Shown here: in pieces, positions 47,711-60,134 of the stretch
Position numbering within the stretch: the stretch's first letter is position 1
Layout: every line of letters begins with the position of its first letter
DNA from: Strigamia acuminata
Taxonomy: Eukaryota; Arthropoda; Chilopoda; Geophilomorpha; Linotaeniidae
Length of the DNA stretch: 64,000 nt
Reading direction: 5' to 3'
Assembly (NCBI GenBank): GCA_949358305.1
Contig: OX442314.1
Coordinates: forward strand, 45,330,581-45,394,580
Translations under genes and position numbers: made by a program
Notes under the pieces: model-generated
What the model saw: only the letters and a program-made list of their open reading frames with translations
Databases searched by the model: none
What the model was told of the DNA's origin: nothing

Positions 47711-47934
47711 AGAAGGGAGCCGGCGAGCGCCTCATTCGAACGTGATTCCCGATTCGTGCGGTTTTTCCGCCCGTTTTGTCGCCATTCACTCGCTCCACTC
47801 GAGCGCGCAGCTGCCGTCGGCCCCGACAGGTGCGGCGCCCGCCTTTTCTCCGTGCCCGCTCGCTCGGAAAACCCGCAATCAAAGCGCATCACTAAAACCC
47901 GACACGAAAACTCACAAACACTAAATACAAATAA

Positions 47935-48111
47935 ATGGCGACCACCGGGCGAATCGCAGCTGGACGTTGCACGCCAATTAGTGTGACTAAAATAACGTTA
48001 AATGGCCAAAACGTGCGCCGGAAGTGGGATTTCGAATTCGCGACACGTGTGTTATTGTTTTTGCTGTTTTTAGTGGGAAATTTATTCCTGCGGTGGTTGT
48101 TTAAGGAGTGA
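47935..48111 (+). CDS. Candidate 58-residue membrane micropeptide
   Basis: The ATG at 47935 opens a 58-codon frame to TGA 48109-48111. The N-terminal half is polar and basic (MATTGRIAAGRCTPISVTK). The C-terminal half is a hydrophobic helix with Trp/Arg edges (RVLLFLLFLVGNLFLRWL). It starts 230 bp past the predicted start site of the octamer/TATA promoter; the only earlier ATG there (47707) gives a 12-codon frame. No homology is recognised and the ORF could be chance; the promoter and the membrane helix together make it worth noting. Confidence 0.3.
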   Translation: MATTGRIAAGRCTPISVTKITLNGQNVRRKWDFEFATRVLLFLLFLVGNLFLRWLFKE

Positions 48112-50189
48112 GGAAAAAGTGCGAGGATGGACCGCCACCCGTCCCACTTTGTCCTCCGGCACTTGGGTCACAAAGGAGCAACAGATGGCGCGCAACAAAT
48201 CCCCCCCATCAAGCCTCGGCTTCTTTCGAGTCACAATCGAAACGGTGGAATAAAAAAATCTCGTTGGAAGGAGGAGAAAGAGTCGGTTTTCGGGGAATTC
48301 AAAAATGTTGGTTTTTTAATTTTTTTATTCGTCGTAAATTGTGGAATTTTTTACTTTTCTCGCGTTTAATCCTCGAATGGTTTAAGCTGGGGACGGCTTA
48401 AAATATTGTGGTGCTTACCAGGAGGGGGAGGAAAAGCATGGCGACCCCAACACTCCCTCGCGATGACCCCTCCTCGCCACCCCACTGTTGGTGGTGGGGG
48501 GGTGCAGGAGGACAGATGGCCCTTGGTTGGATATCAATTTTTAAGAAAAATTTCTATTTTTGATTAATTTAGTGAGGAGTTTTGGGTCCATTTTTGTAAA
48601 CGTTGCTGGACCAAGGATATAGAAGAGAAGGATGGGAAAACGGGGCCAATTTTAATGGTAAGCGAAACCGAGGCTCGGTTCTCAATGACGTCATGTTTAC
48701 GCACAAAATCTACACCAGATGTCGCGATTTTGCATACTACTCCTCTGACAAAATGAATAGGAATAGTGAAAACCAAGGATCTAAAATTGACAATTTGATT
48801 CATTTTGATGTTTTTTATGACAAAAACCTTTGTCAAACAGTAAGTGTATGAAAGGTTACATATTCTAAAATTAAATTAATCTTCTCCTGCTTAAGTTTTC
48901 ATACATCTTTTAACAAACTATGCTAACATTGTTTGATTGATTAAAAGGGGAAAAAAAAGGGTTTTTACTTGCTAAACTGGTTGAATCTAACAAGTAATCG
49001 TCGTTGAGATGCCTTATAGGACTTCTACTCAGTGGCCAATGATTGTCTAGGGGAATGATTTTAATACACACAAGAATAAAGGAATAATGCAATCGTTTTA
49101 ATTGTTCTAAAGTTACAAGATGAATATGCAAAAGAATAAAGATGTTGATCCAACTTCTCCTCGAAAACATACTCACACACTCACAGTTAACAGTCGGCTC
49201 CAAGATGGCGTTGATGGCATCGCATGAGCGCAAATTGTGGCAGAGTAAACTCCATGCCAAAATTAACCTCTCAGTTCACTTAAATTCCCGTGGAGCACGC
49301 TCGACACGAGAACACGTCTGGCACACAGCGTTTGATTACTATGGAGCAAGCTCGACGCAGCAATCCGTCAACACACAGCTCACTTTGTGGAGTAAACTCA
49401 ACACTAACTTGTAAGCACTTCAAATTGACAGAGCAAGCAAGCTCAATGTCAATTTCACACAGCAAAAATATGGCTCAAATCACATTTAGTGATCCAAGCA
49501 GTGGGTGCTATTCTGTGCAGTTGGCACAGACCAGCAATGAGTCTCAATTCTTCCAAGATATCACAGATCAGACTTAGCAAGTTTGGGCATAAGTTTGACA
49601 CAGTTGTGAATGGTTTGGAAGCAGAATCAAGAGTGGCGAGAGTGGGCCAAAACTGTTTGGCTCACTCCGAATTTTGCTCAGCAAAGCTGCGCAGAACACG
49701 AGTTTTGCAAAGATCACACACGGCCGCCTTCGGGTCGTGTTCAACAATTCAGCTAGGCACGCGCGAGAGGAAGGGAGGCTCCGCCCAGGCTTGCGCCAAA
49801 CAACATCATCAAAGCGATGCACGCTGCAGCGTGATTGGTTAACCCTTCCAACCCGAAAGAATTGGCCTCCCATCTCTCCCTAAGATGGGCATTATATGAC
49901 CCAGATTCTGCGCATGGGCAAGATCCGGGTCTTAGGGAAATCCAAGGCCAACACGTGTTATTCACAACAACAAAGATGGCTGCCGCAACACCTCAACACA
50001 TGTATTTGTGCATTTGCGATCAATTTTAAAGAACTTTTGATGTATTTAATATACATTTTGATCAATTTAATATTTATATTGATCAATTTTGTATATATTT
50101 CGTCGGCATCCACGCCATTGATGCATTCTGGTGGCAATAATTGACATTAGCGGAGCCTGCTGGTGATCATCATTTATGTCCTTTGGACT
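48112..50189. other. Intergenic and repeat-derived sequence
   Basis: No supported gene. 49280-49450 has loose repeats of tggagcacgctcgacacgag / tggagcaagctcgacgcagc. A segment at 49879-49900 (cctaagatgggcattatatg) matches the end of the MITE at 50190. Confidence 0.35.
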
Positions 50190-50391
50190 CCTAAGATGGG
50201 TCTTTTTTGACCCAGTTAAACTTTGAGTTCAAATTATAAAAAAATTTAAAAAATTTAAAAAATTTCAACTGTGGTATAGTGTCTAGTGATGTTTCAAAGG
50301 AATAATCAGCAAAAATCAGATAAAAAAAAAATTATTTCTTATAAAAATAATGATTTTTTTAAAACGGGGTCACAAAATGACCCATCTCAGG
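50190..50391. mobile_element. ~200-bp MITE with cctaagatgggtc ends
   Basis: Left end cctaagatgggtcttttttg, right end the inverted tgacccatctcagg. The interior is A/T-rich and non-coding. A third similar end at 49879 in the same sense as the left end suggests a related, broken copy. Confidence 0.55.
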
Positions 50392-53382
50392 GTTGCTGGG
50401 CCAAAACTTGCTGCAAAATACAATATTATCGAAATAATATTGTGTCCTGGTTTGAAGTATGGTGATATATGTTTTATTTCAACTTACATTGAAATAGAAC
50501 ATAGAATAATATTTGTTCTTGTTTTGAGACAATTTAGAAATATGGTGCTCATTCAAATAGGAATATTTGACGTCACCACAAAGCTTATTTAACAAATAAA
50601 ATAAACGTTTTATTCTCAAATAAATAAAATCCATAATTCTAATCACTTCTTACACTGAAATTCATTGAAAATAAACAGAACTACCGGTACTTTTCCGCGT
50701 AGTAGAGCAGTCAACAGTTAGGCGTAATCCGGCTCAACCAATTGGAGTTACAGTAGGACATGGTTGTACCGGTTTGGAGTATAGTTTGAGATCAGAATGT
50801 TTTTGTTATGATTTTGGTATTGTTTTGTCTAATTTTAATTTGAAATACGTTTTTGCTTGTATACAAACTGCTTGTGTTTTGCTTCTAACATTATTTCATA
50901 GAACTTGTAAGTTCTATGATGCCGACAATTAACTTATCATGCATGACTTTCCGATCATAACTTAAGCTGCTGGATTTTCGTATGAAGTTGTCCGTGGGAT
51001 TGCAAGCATTCGTTGAAAAGCTATCGACTGTAGGTGTACCGTCTTGGAGCTGAACGACCAAGTGTATAGAACGTTTGACAGAGCTGCTCCATGAGTTCAT
51101 CTGAGGTTCGTCGAGAGAGCTTGGCAGATGAAATGCAGAGAGTAAATTGATACACCACTTGGGAGAAGTGAAAAAAGTTCAAGCAGAAGTGAAATCGAAT
51201 TGTACATTGCTGCAGTCTAAGTGTGAGATTTATTGATAAATGGATAAAGTTTTCTCATAAATTTGTTAAAGTTAAATAATAACTTAAGACTAAAATTACA
51301 GAGGAAAGTGCTGTCTGATTCAAGTTTCAAAACACACCTATATTTAATTTGCATTATTGAGTTGGTTGCCTATGCAACTAACCATAAATAAATCAGCTGT
51401 TGTTTTGGTTTAGAACTGCAATGGCCGCATGCTGCTCTGTCCAGGAGAAGCTGTAAATCTGTAAAGGATATATGCAGTTACAAAAGACACTGGTGCGGTT
51501 GAAAATAAACTGTCTACATCTAAAAATGTCAATAAGGAATTCACAGTTTGCAGAAATTCAGAGTTGACACTCTCTAGATTACAAAACGAACAATCAATGA
51601 GGCACCTGTTGAAGAATCTGATGGCAATATGCATTTTATTGTGTGTAACCTCAATGGCAGAATAAAAAAATGTAGTGAATATGTTATCGTGCCATAGATA
51701 ATTTTCTGCCACGTGCCGAGTTTGAGAGTTATTCCTATTTCAACAATTTTCTTAACTATATAAAATTAACAACAGTGTGGTGACAAGGTTGACACCTAAA
51801 AAGATTATTCTTAAAATTTTATTGAGTTTTTATAAAAGAATTAAATGGAAATTTTATTTATCCTGTATTTTAAAGAATAAATGTGTTATTTTTAAAGTTC
51901 TATTTTAGTCTCTAAGGATTCTGAAGTTTTTATATAATTTAACTGGGTCGTTGTCAGAGCAACCAGTCCATAAGCCCCTGAGCTCACAAGTCAGACAGGA
52001 CGTACATCCTGCATGATCATAGAGAACTCAGTCTAAAAACCACATTGCTTCTGGTATGTACCAGTAACTTCTTGAATTGTTTCTGAAAAACCTCAAAACC
52101 CTCGCGATTTACAGTCAATATTTGGGCTAATCATCAACAAATACTGATGAAGTATTTGGTAAACCTTATTCTTGCAACTGCTGCTTAGTTGTAAGATATT
52201 TCTTCCTCAAGTGAAGCCATCACTGAGTGAGATTACCTTGCATGTTGATTCATGAACCTGATTAAGAAAAGAATTAGAGTATTCATGCAATTCCAGCTAG
52301 AATTAGAGCAAAGCATGCATTCCCATGCCTAAGTTAGTGGGTTTTTTGATAATTTTTGTTATTTTGTTACTTTTTTAATTTTTATTGTTTTTTCTTTTTA
52401 TTTCAGGTTAACAGACGTGTTTTCAGCCCTGGTTCGCATCTTGCATGGTTGCTCTAGGTCGCTGGCCCAGGTCCAGTGCAGATGGTTTTTTTTTTAATTT
52501 GGGGATAATTTTTTACAATTAATTCCACCAATTTCTACATTTATTTCCATCAATTCCTACATTTTTTTCTATCATTTTTATCAATTTTATAATTTTTCTC
52601 AATCATTTTTAACTAATTTAAACAATTTTTTGAATGATGGACATGGTGGATTAGTCCGACATCGAAACAACGACATCGAAGCAACAACGACAACGGCATG
52701 TACAACATCCACATCAGTTGTTGTTGCACGGGGGGTTGGCTGATGTACAATACGAGTGGAATAGTACAAACGTTTTGCGCAAAGGATGACACTTGGTACT
52801 CCAAGTCGAAACACTTCAGGAATAATGCACTGGCACCAATGCGAGGTGGGCTTAATGTTGTGGAGACGTCGCTGGAATTCGCCCTCTTCTGGAGGAGGAT
52901 AGTTGGAACATATAATGAAAGGCATTGATTGATACACCCACACTCCGTTGACCCGTTTGGTTGGGATGGAGTTAATTTTGTTTTTGTTTCAGGTTACGTG
53001 ATGGCTGTCGGACCAGGACCAGCACCGGATAAAGATAAATTTGAAGTGTTGCTCTTTGGTTGTACCGGCTCGTGGATTTTTATAAATGCTAGACACCGAT
53101 TTCTGCCCTATCTTCTTTTTGTATGGAAATTACACCCCACCCCCCTCTGTATTTATTATTGTCTATAAATTAGAAAGAATAAAAAGATAGGTTTTAAATG
53201 AATTTTGAAGATAGAATATTTTTTTTATTCAAAAAGACTTAAAAAACCACTTAAAAACATTTTGCATTTTTTTTCTAACAACTGGCAATGGGTGAGCACT
53301 TTTAGTTTGCCGGCACTTTTAGTTTTTAGTTGGCGCTTAACTCTGTCATCGCCTCGTCATCGGACTAATTAGAAAATAGAGG
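50392..53382. other. Intergenic, nothing supported
   Basis: AT-rich. A frame at about 52995-53165 preceded by a good acceptor (ttgtttttgtttcag) reads APDKDKFEVLLFGCTGSW and then stops; it is possibly an orphan exon. 52500-52620 is a loose T-rich repeat. Confidence 0.3.
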
Positions 53383-53721
53383 GTGATAGGAGATTTCCCA
53401 TTTGATTCAGCCACCCATTATTTGAGACAGTTCGCTTTAGGACTCTGGCATCACGTGACAGAGAAGGAGGAACCTGTCAAAGCCGCTGTCACTGAAAAAG
53501 AATTGAAGAAATTTTGTTGTCGCAAAGACAAGGCCCTCGGACTTATTTATTGCCATGTCAGTGTGGCGAAGAAGTCAGCTCTTGATGGATGTGATAACCC
53601 GAAGGAATCATGGGACACATTATCAAAGATTTATGCCACGAGTTCCCGCGCGCGTCAAGACGTAATGAAAAGTGAATTTCTTGGATTATGCCTCGAATCG
53701 GACGAAGAAGTTTTGGAGTAA
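53383..53721 (+). pseudogene. Ty1/Copia gag fragment
   Basis: A 112-codon open piece resembling Copia gag (UBN2 family): ALGLIYCHVS and NPKESWDTLSKIYA are typical of the capsid core. It ends in a stop with no zinc knuckle, protease or integrase after it, so it is a truncated relic. Confidence 0.65.
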
Positions 53722-53774
53722 TGACTTTTTCTCCGTCGGTGACGGTTTACAAGGCAGGATAAGAAGGGTTGCGA

Positions 53775-53966
53775 TTAGTTTTTCCAAAAATGCTGAAATT
53801 CTTCAGCCGCAGTGGTAATCCCAAACGGCATGCATGTTATGCAAAAAAGGCCCATGTGCATGTTCACCGCTACGAGATAGGACGATTCCTCATCTAGCTC
53901 TCTTTGCTGATAGGCCTGCTGTAGATCTATCTTCGAAAAAATGCTAGCATTCCCTATCGACGCCAA
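53775..53966 (-). pseudogene. Ty3/Gypsy reverse transcriptase fragment
   Basis: A 63-codon piece with IFSKIDLQQAYQQ and MPFGITTAAEEFQ, the palm-domain blocks just before the catalytic YxDD box. The YxDD part itself is absent. It is isolated and inactive. Confidence 0.75.
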
Positions 53967-55268
53967 AATATCTTGGATTTATTTGTTGTTACTTTCCTTT
54001 TGTTTGCGCATGCGCAAATCCGGTTTTTAGTACACACAAATCCGGAGTATCCTTTTGGAGTTGAACCAGAGTATACATATGTGCATCTGCGCAAACCCTA
54101 ATGTCGCAAAGACAGGGGCAGTCGCTTCAAATGCACCATGTGCAAAAGCAAGTTACAAATCACCAGCTGTCCTGAACCTGATGGACACATGGAACAAACG
54201 GTTCAATGCACTGGCACCGTCATCGCCCTATTTGACTTTGGCCGAGGCTAAGGCTACAACCGACGCTTTCAATTCTCCGGCTTCGCTGCAGCCACTCAAA
54301 ACAGCTAAAGCGTTCTGCAGTGCCACGCTGGCGACTATGCCAGCTGTGGTGATGTCGCCGATTTTTATAGAGCGACCGACGGAGATTGTGTTTGAGGCGT
54401 ACCTCAACCCACTCTATTGTATTTTAAGTCGAGTTTGGATTTGTTTTATTGCTCGCTTTCAGTTTGTATTTATATTATATTGAGATCGCATGTGTAGCGG
54501 TTAAATGTCTACAGAGGCCCATTGGTATCTGACAAGTCTTTCTCGCATGTGTACAGAAATCTCTCAAATTTTTTATGTATTTTTGTTCAGTTTTTGTTCC
54601 CATTGTTTAAATATCACTATCTTTATTGAGTGTAGGCATGTAGATTATTGGTTTTTCTATAACTTCACTTGTAATTTAACCCCTTTGAATTATATGTTGG
54701 ATCCTGACGATGAAAATAGTGTGAAGAAATTCCCAGCCAAGCGGAAGTATATTGTTATGGAAAGCTCCTCAGAAGAAGAGTCAACTGTTGTGATGCTCCA
54801 ACTATTGTCACAGCTCCAGGCGCATCAAACACTCCAATAATTTAGGAGGAGCTGATGGGACGCGGAGCTCTGTCGGACGGGGAAGAATGGACGCGGAGCA
54901 CGCCGCATTCCCGCACACCCCATCAGCAGGTACTTAAAGAGTTAAGGAGTCGTAGCACCACGCGCCAACACCTCGCTACAGTCCCCGACGGTGAGTTGGT
55001 CTCTGCCACCGTCTTGTGTCCCCCAATTCATAAGTTTCAAAGTTTTTCGCAGTTTTTCGCAGTTTTTTTTTGGTTTTGATGAGAAAATTTGAATTTTTTT
55101 TTTTTTTTTTTTTTTTTTTTTGGAAATAAAATGAAATTGCAATTTTTTTTTTTCTTTTTTCTTTTTTTTAATGCAATTTTAGAAGGAGAAATTTTGTTTT
55201 TGTTTTTTGTTGTATCTGAATGTTCAGGTATATTGAGGTTTTAATGATATTTTTGTCTTAGAAAATTT

Positions 55269-55301
<33 letters not shown>

Positions 55302-56310
55302 GATTGGGGGTGTTGGGAACAAGCGGCACTCGATGAAATCGATTTTCTTACAAAAACAATATTTTTCTTGATTTTTTTTTTTATTTTTTTTTTTATTTTG
55401 ATGGATTTTTTTCTTTGAGACTCGATTGTCAAAAACAAAAAAAAAATTCCACAAAAACACAAAAATAATAAAAGGGTTAACCAATCAAAAAACAAACAAA
55501 TAAATAAAAAACACAAACTAATCAATTTGTGCTCTACAATCAATCAGAGTGCAACTTCTACACAATTGTGCATCATGACAATTGTGTATTTGTTTTCTAC
55601 ACGATTTTGTTCTTTACCTCGACACAGTTTTTCATCGCAGTTGTCATCGTCGGGTTAAGACCTGCAAATCCCCTTCAAGGCTCTGATCAACAAGCAAATC
55701 AACAACCACCACCCTTTTTACGCCTAAACACCACACATCCCCTGTCGGGCCACCGTCCCGTCATGCCCCTACACTGGGGGTTCCTCCAAACGGGGTTCCC
55801 GCAACACATTCTACTCAAAGACGCCATTCGCCATCAGCGGTGATTTATTTTTAATTTGATTTTTCAAAAAGAAAATAAACGCTGAAACCTTTTTCGTTTA
55901 AATCAGACATCCAATTTTAAAACTTCAATTCCACCCAGAAATATTCGATCTGAAAATATTTCATGCGGCAAAAGTCGTAGTCACCGAACGGATTTGCCAT
56001 TTTGACTACGAATTTTTTTCGCTTTTGTCATTTCAAGACAACCTGATAGCAGGATTATCGGATTCCATAACTGTCGGTTATGTGGTTCGGATAATTCAAA
56101 TGATTTTTCAAGCTCGTCGAAATGAGCGAATCATAATTCTGGAACACATATGGAAAATTGCCCAACGCCCAAATCGGCCTGATGGCTCAGGTATGCTCAT
56201 TAGCCATTTTAATGTTTCTGCATCTGACACTAATTTAAATGTAGTATATTCGATATAAGGACGGAAGCGTTCTACCGCCCACACTACCGCTCACACTACG
56301 GCTAGACATT
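53967..56310. other. Repeat-derived region with poly-T tracts
   Basis: Includes an unrecognised plus-strand open stretch (54055-54483, GAVASNAPCAKASYK) and a host repeat at about 54569-54718 that is the empty-site twin of the insertion at 58771. It also has T tracts of 23-40 bases at 55095-55135 and 55270-55300. Confidence 0.4.
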
Positions 56311-56508
56311 CTAATTCAGGGGAAGTAAACGTTCTTCTTCCCCTCGCAATACACGACTAGCATATGCTACTGGTCTGGGAGTCAGAATGGTTTCTCCCTT
56401 ATTTTTATCAAAGAATTCTACATCCTGACACAACAATAGTATAATTTTAGACTCAAGACTGTTCATGTGTTTTCTTCTACTCCGACTGCCATTTTGAAAA
56501 TTGCTCAA
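56311..56508 (-). pseudogene. Ty3/Gypsy RNase H-region fragment
   Basis: PRPVAYASRVLRGEEERLLP is the conserved start of the retroelement RNase H segment. The flanking sequence at 56495-56600 recurs at 60845-60950, so this fragment belongs to a repeated element. Confidence 0.65.
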
Positions 56509-56852
56509 ACAAACTATTTAACTTCAATTCAACATTTGTTTATTGGGACTTTAGATTTCATATATTGAGAACTAGTGTCACACTTGACAAATTGGTGCAA
56601 TTGATTTGAAGCAACGACCGGATTAAAAATCGTATTATTAGCATTAAAAGCAGGTTTTCCACCAAGTTTTGCTACTTTTCTTTCCGATTTATTCATATGG
56701 ATAAAACATTGTGATGTTCCACGTGCGTCATTATTGATGCTGCATCGATTTTGCGAGTGCCCAGTGAAAAGATGAAGCCATCTCAGGTTTCTCATTCGAG
56801 AACCTCCAGCCTTGTTAATCTAAATCAGGTCCCGGCTGTTTACCTTTGTATA

Positions 56853-57093
56853 TACCGTATTTTACCAAATAAGAGCCGCTTTGAGCTGCGGCTTTAATTC
56901 GCGGGCGGCTCCAATTCGGGGGCGGCTCTTATTTTAAATAGTGGCCAATATCATACTATTACGTTCATTGAACATGTATAGCCGCGGCTACTATTCCAGG
57001 GCGGCTCTTATATCAAGTCGCCTATCTCAGTCGCGGCTACTATTCGAGGGCGGCTACAATTCGAGGGCGACTCTTATTCGGTAAAATACGGTA
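56853..57093. mobile_element. 241-bp MITE with taccgtattttacc ends
   Basis: Perfect inverted ends taccgtattttac / gtaaaatacggta continue imperfectly into aataagagccgc / gcgactcttattcg. The interior repeats gcggctcnnattcgngggcg on both strands. Non-coding. Confidence 0.85.
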
Positions 57094-57507
57094 TATTTTT
57101 CTTTAATTTATTTAAATTACGTCAATTTGTTTAGCGTTTTCTTATTTTAATTCGGAAGCTTAACCAACCTCCTCGAACCTCCTCCATCTTTTTTTTTGTA
57201 ATTGTGTTCATTTCGTTTATTTTTTGTCCCTACTTTATTTACATGAGTTGGCGTCAACCAGGGTAACCAGTACCCAGATTGCCTTGGCGAAAACCTTTCC
57301 AGTCACAATTAATTTAATCCTTCGTACTGATCCATGTCGTCAGGCACTACGTGTCGACCGCAATCAAGCTTAGACAGTGAAGTCGAATTCATAGCTGCGC
57401 TGCAATTAATCAAGCAGTTGATATGTATTATTTCGAAGGAAAAATTTAAAAGATTCTTTAAACACAAAAGAAAACCTACTGTATGTGCCGCAGCATTTAA
57501 GAAAAGA

Positions 57508-57861
57508 AGTACTTCAAGCAATGCATGACTGCCTCACAGGTGTCCATTTAGGCATCAGTAAAACATGGAAAAGAATGAATTTATGAATCTTTTGGCCAAG
57601 GATCTATAAAGAAGTAAGAAATTACGTGCTTTCATGTCCAATTGCGCAAGTTTGAAGGTAATCAATACACCACAGAAAGGGTTAATGCAGCCTTGGTCTA
57701 CTATATCTAAACCATTTGAGAGAATTGGGATTGACATCTTGGGGAGCTTTCCAACCTCTCAAAGGGGCAACAAATATGTTTTTGTGATAACCGATTATTT
57801 GTCGCGTGCAGTAATGGCTAGAGAAGCACCAGCTGCAACAGCACTGGAAGCAGCCAGATGA
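57508..57861 (+). pseudogene. Ty3/Gypsy integrase fragment, broken
   Basis: Three adjoining open pieces separated by stops carry, in order, an HHCC-zinc-like part (MHDCLTGVHLG; FWPRIYKEVRNYVLSCP) and the start of the integrase core (ERIGIDILGSFP, KYVFVITDYLSRAV). The rest of the core is lost. It is a relic with in-frame stops. Confidence 0.75.
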
Positions 57862-58770
57862 GGTGATATTGAAAGGGAGTCCACGAGAAATCTTGAGGGA
57901 CAGAGTATAGAAGCAAGATGGTAGACAAAATTTCAACAATGCATCCGGATACCATCCATCTGGCATGTGCACATAATAATGCCGTCTGCTAACATAAATT
58001 TTGGAAGGTATGATTCAGCTGGTCAATTTTTGGAGTACTTGTGAATGAAATTAAAACCAAAATGGCCCAAGAAGCAGAAAGACAAGTAAAAAAAATATTC
58101 ACAATTTTTTTTTTTTTCTTCTTTTTAGTGTCAAGAGAATAAAGTGTAAACAAAATGAATAAACCTAAAAAAAAAAAAAAAAAATCAACACTACACAATC
58201 GAAAAAATATGTTAGCACTCATTTTATTTATCTATTTACACGCCATGTTTATTTCGACAACAGATTTGCTCTCCAAATGCGGCATGGAGAAACTACCAGA
58301 CATTTCGCTCCGCACACATCGCCGTGTCTAAAAATATGTGAATCTGTACGTGGATTTCATTATGAACAAATAGGTGAAACGTCAATTTACAGCCTTCAAC
58401 GACGGGTTCCACAAAGTGTGCGGCGGGCGCGATCTGGTTTTATTCCACGCAGAGTACCGGCGACCGGGGTTGAGTCCCGGCGACCGTGTTATTCTTTTTG
58501 TTGTTTTTGTTCTCAGTTTCTTAGGATCACATTACCTCTTTTTGTGCAATCTGCGATACAATTTTCTCGAGAAGCCACCCATGCATTCACATTACTAACT
58601 GGGAAAACCACCGCTAATCTTCACTTTGAGGTAGAGATGACAGGTTTGCAGAAACCTTTCAGATTTTTTATGTATTTTTGTTCAGTTTTTGTTTCCATTG
58701 TTTGAATATCACTATCTTTATTGAGTGCAGGCATGTAGATTATTGGTTTTTCTATAACTTCACTTGTAAC

Positions 58771-60126
58771 TAGGGATTGCAGTACCGGTTTCAGTATCGG
58801 TTCCAGTACCGGTATTGGTACCGGGATTCAGTACCAGTCTTGGTATCGAGGTTTTTTTTCTGTCGGTACTGAGGGCCGGTACTAGTACCGTAAGCTTTTC
58901 TTGGTACCGGAACCGTCCCTCACACCGGAACCGGAACCGGTACTTTCCATCATCATAAACAACACAACAACGCCACCTACTACCAGCATTTCTAATGATG
59001 TAGGTGGTGACAAATTTTATTTCACTCGTTATTTACTCCTTTTAAATTAACTTGGAAATAGTAATAATGGCAAATGGCTGAACTAGAACAGCAAGCATTT
59101 GAATATGGCACAAAAAAGACTTTTACTAAATTTCCAAATCTGGTGCCACAACTTCAAATCCCAATATCTCAACAACCTGACCACGGATTTTTTTATTTCA
59201 AAAACCAAACGATATAGAGGACCTTCTCTTCTACAAACCCTGAAAGGCAGAACACTATACCCCTCTTGGTTTTCGAGCCATTTGAATTTGACGCAACTGA
59301 AATTACAAAACCCAAATCTTCCAAGTTTTTAGCATTTTTGATTTCAGCGTTTTTGATTTCAGGGTTTTTGTTTTCCGCAATTTTGTAATTCAGCGTTTTA
59401 TGTTTTCAGCGTTGTTGCGTTTCAGAGTGTTTGATTTTCGTGCTTGCTACAGGAAGGATCCCCGAAGGCTCCCCAACAGGCTCCCCAGCAGGCTCCCCAA
59501 TGTTTAAGTGTCCGCCGCTAGAAAACTAACTTGTAAGAGGGGTAGAGTGTTGTGCCTTTCAGGGTTTGTAGAGAAGGTCCTCTATATCGTTTGGTTATTT
59601 AAATAAAAAAATCCATGATCAGGTTGTTGAGATATTGGGGTTTGAAGTTGTGGCACCAGATTTGGAAATTTAGTACCGTACAAGTTTTTTGGTGCCATAT
59701 TCAAATGCTTGCTGCTCGAAAACTAAGAGGAGCAGAGACTTATGCTGTTCAGTTTGTTTAGGAGAAAGTCCTCTATCTTTTCGTGTCAAAATCATTGAAA
59801 TCCGTGGTAAAAAAAATTTGGGATTTGTACTATCTGTACCGGTTGTTTGGGCAAATGTGAATTTGGTGCCAACTTCAGCCTGGTGAATAAATTGTAGTAC
59901 TACAGTATCATCTAATTATACATGACAAATAAATGTTTTTGTTGAGAATTAGATTGACTATCCAGAACCGGTACCAATACCGGTGCCAGTACCGCTTTCG
60001 GTAGTAGTACCGGCCCCAATACTGGTGCCCATTTTTCATTTGGGACCGGAACCGAATATAGTACCAGAAAAAAATTTCAGTACCGAATACCGGTACCATG
60101 TAAACTGTCCGGTACTGCAATCCCTA
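58771..60126. mobile_element. 1.36-kb non-autonomous DNA transposon, 8-bp TSD (hAT-like)
   Basis: Terminal inverted repeats TAGGGATTGCAGTACCGG / CGGTACTGCAATCCCTA are flanked on both sides by cttgtaac (58763-58770, 60127-60134). The subterminal regions are packed with taccgg motifs. No transposase is visible. An 8-bp duplication and subterminal repeats fit the hAT superfamily. Confidence 0.85.
59100..59705. repeat. Large inverted repeat nested in the hAT-like element
   Basis: Arms of about 165 bp at 59100-59265 and 59540-59705 are inverted copies (aaaccctgaaaggcagaaca versus tgtgcctttcagggtttgta). The spacer contains three ggctccccancag repeats. A third, diverged partial copy lies at 59703-59880. 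Confidence 0.75.
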
Positions 60127-60134
60127 CTTGTAAC

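Noticed and set aside
48419-48439. Minus-strand ATG + MLFLPLL followed by gtaagc, like a signal-peptide exon
   Set aside because: Only seven codons and no convincing next exon downstream on that strand.
52995-53165. FEVLLFGCTGSWIFINARHR resembling the start of a caspase-like (C13) peptidase
   Set aside because: The similarity covers about 20 residues only, the frame stops soon after, and no catalytic His or Cys block follows.
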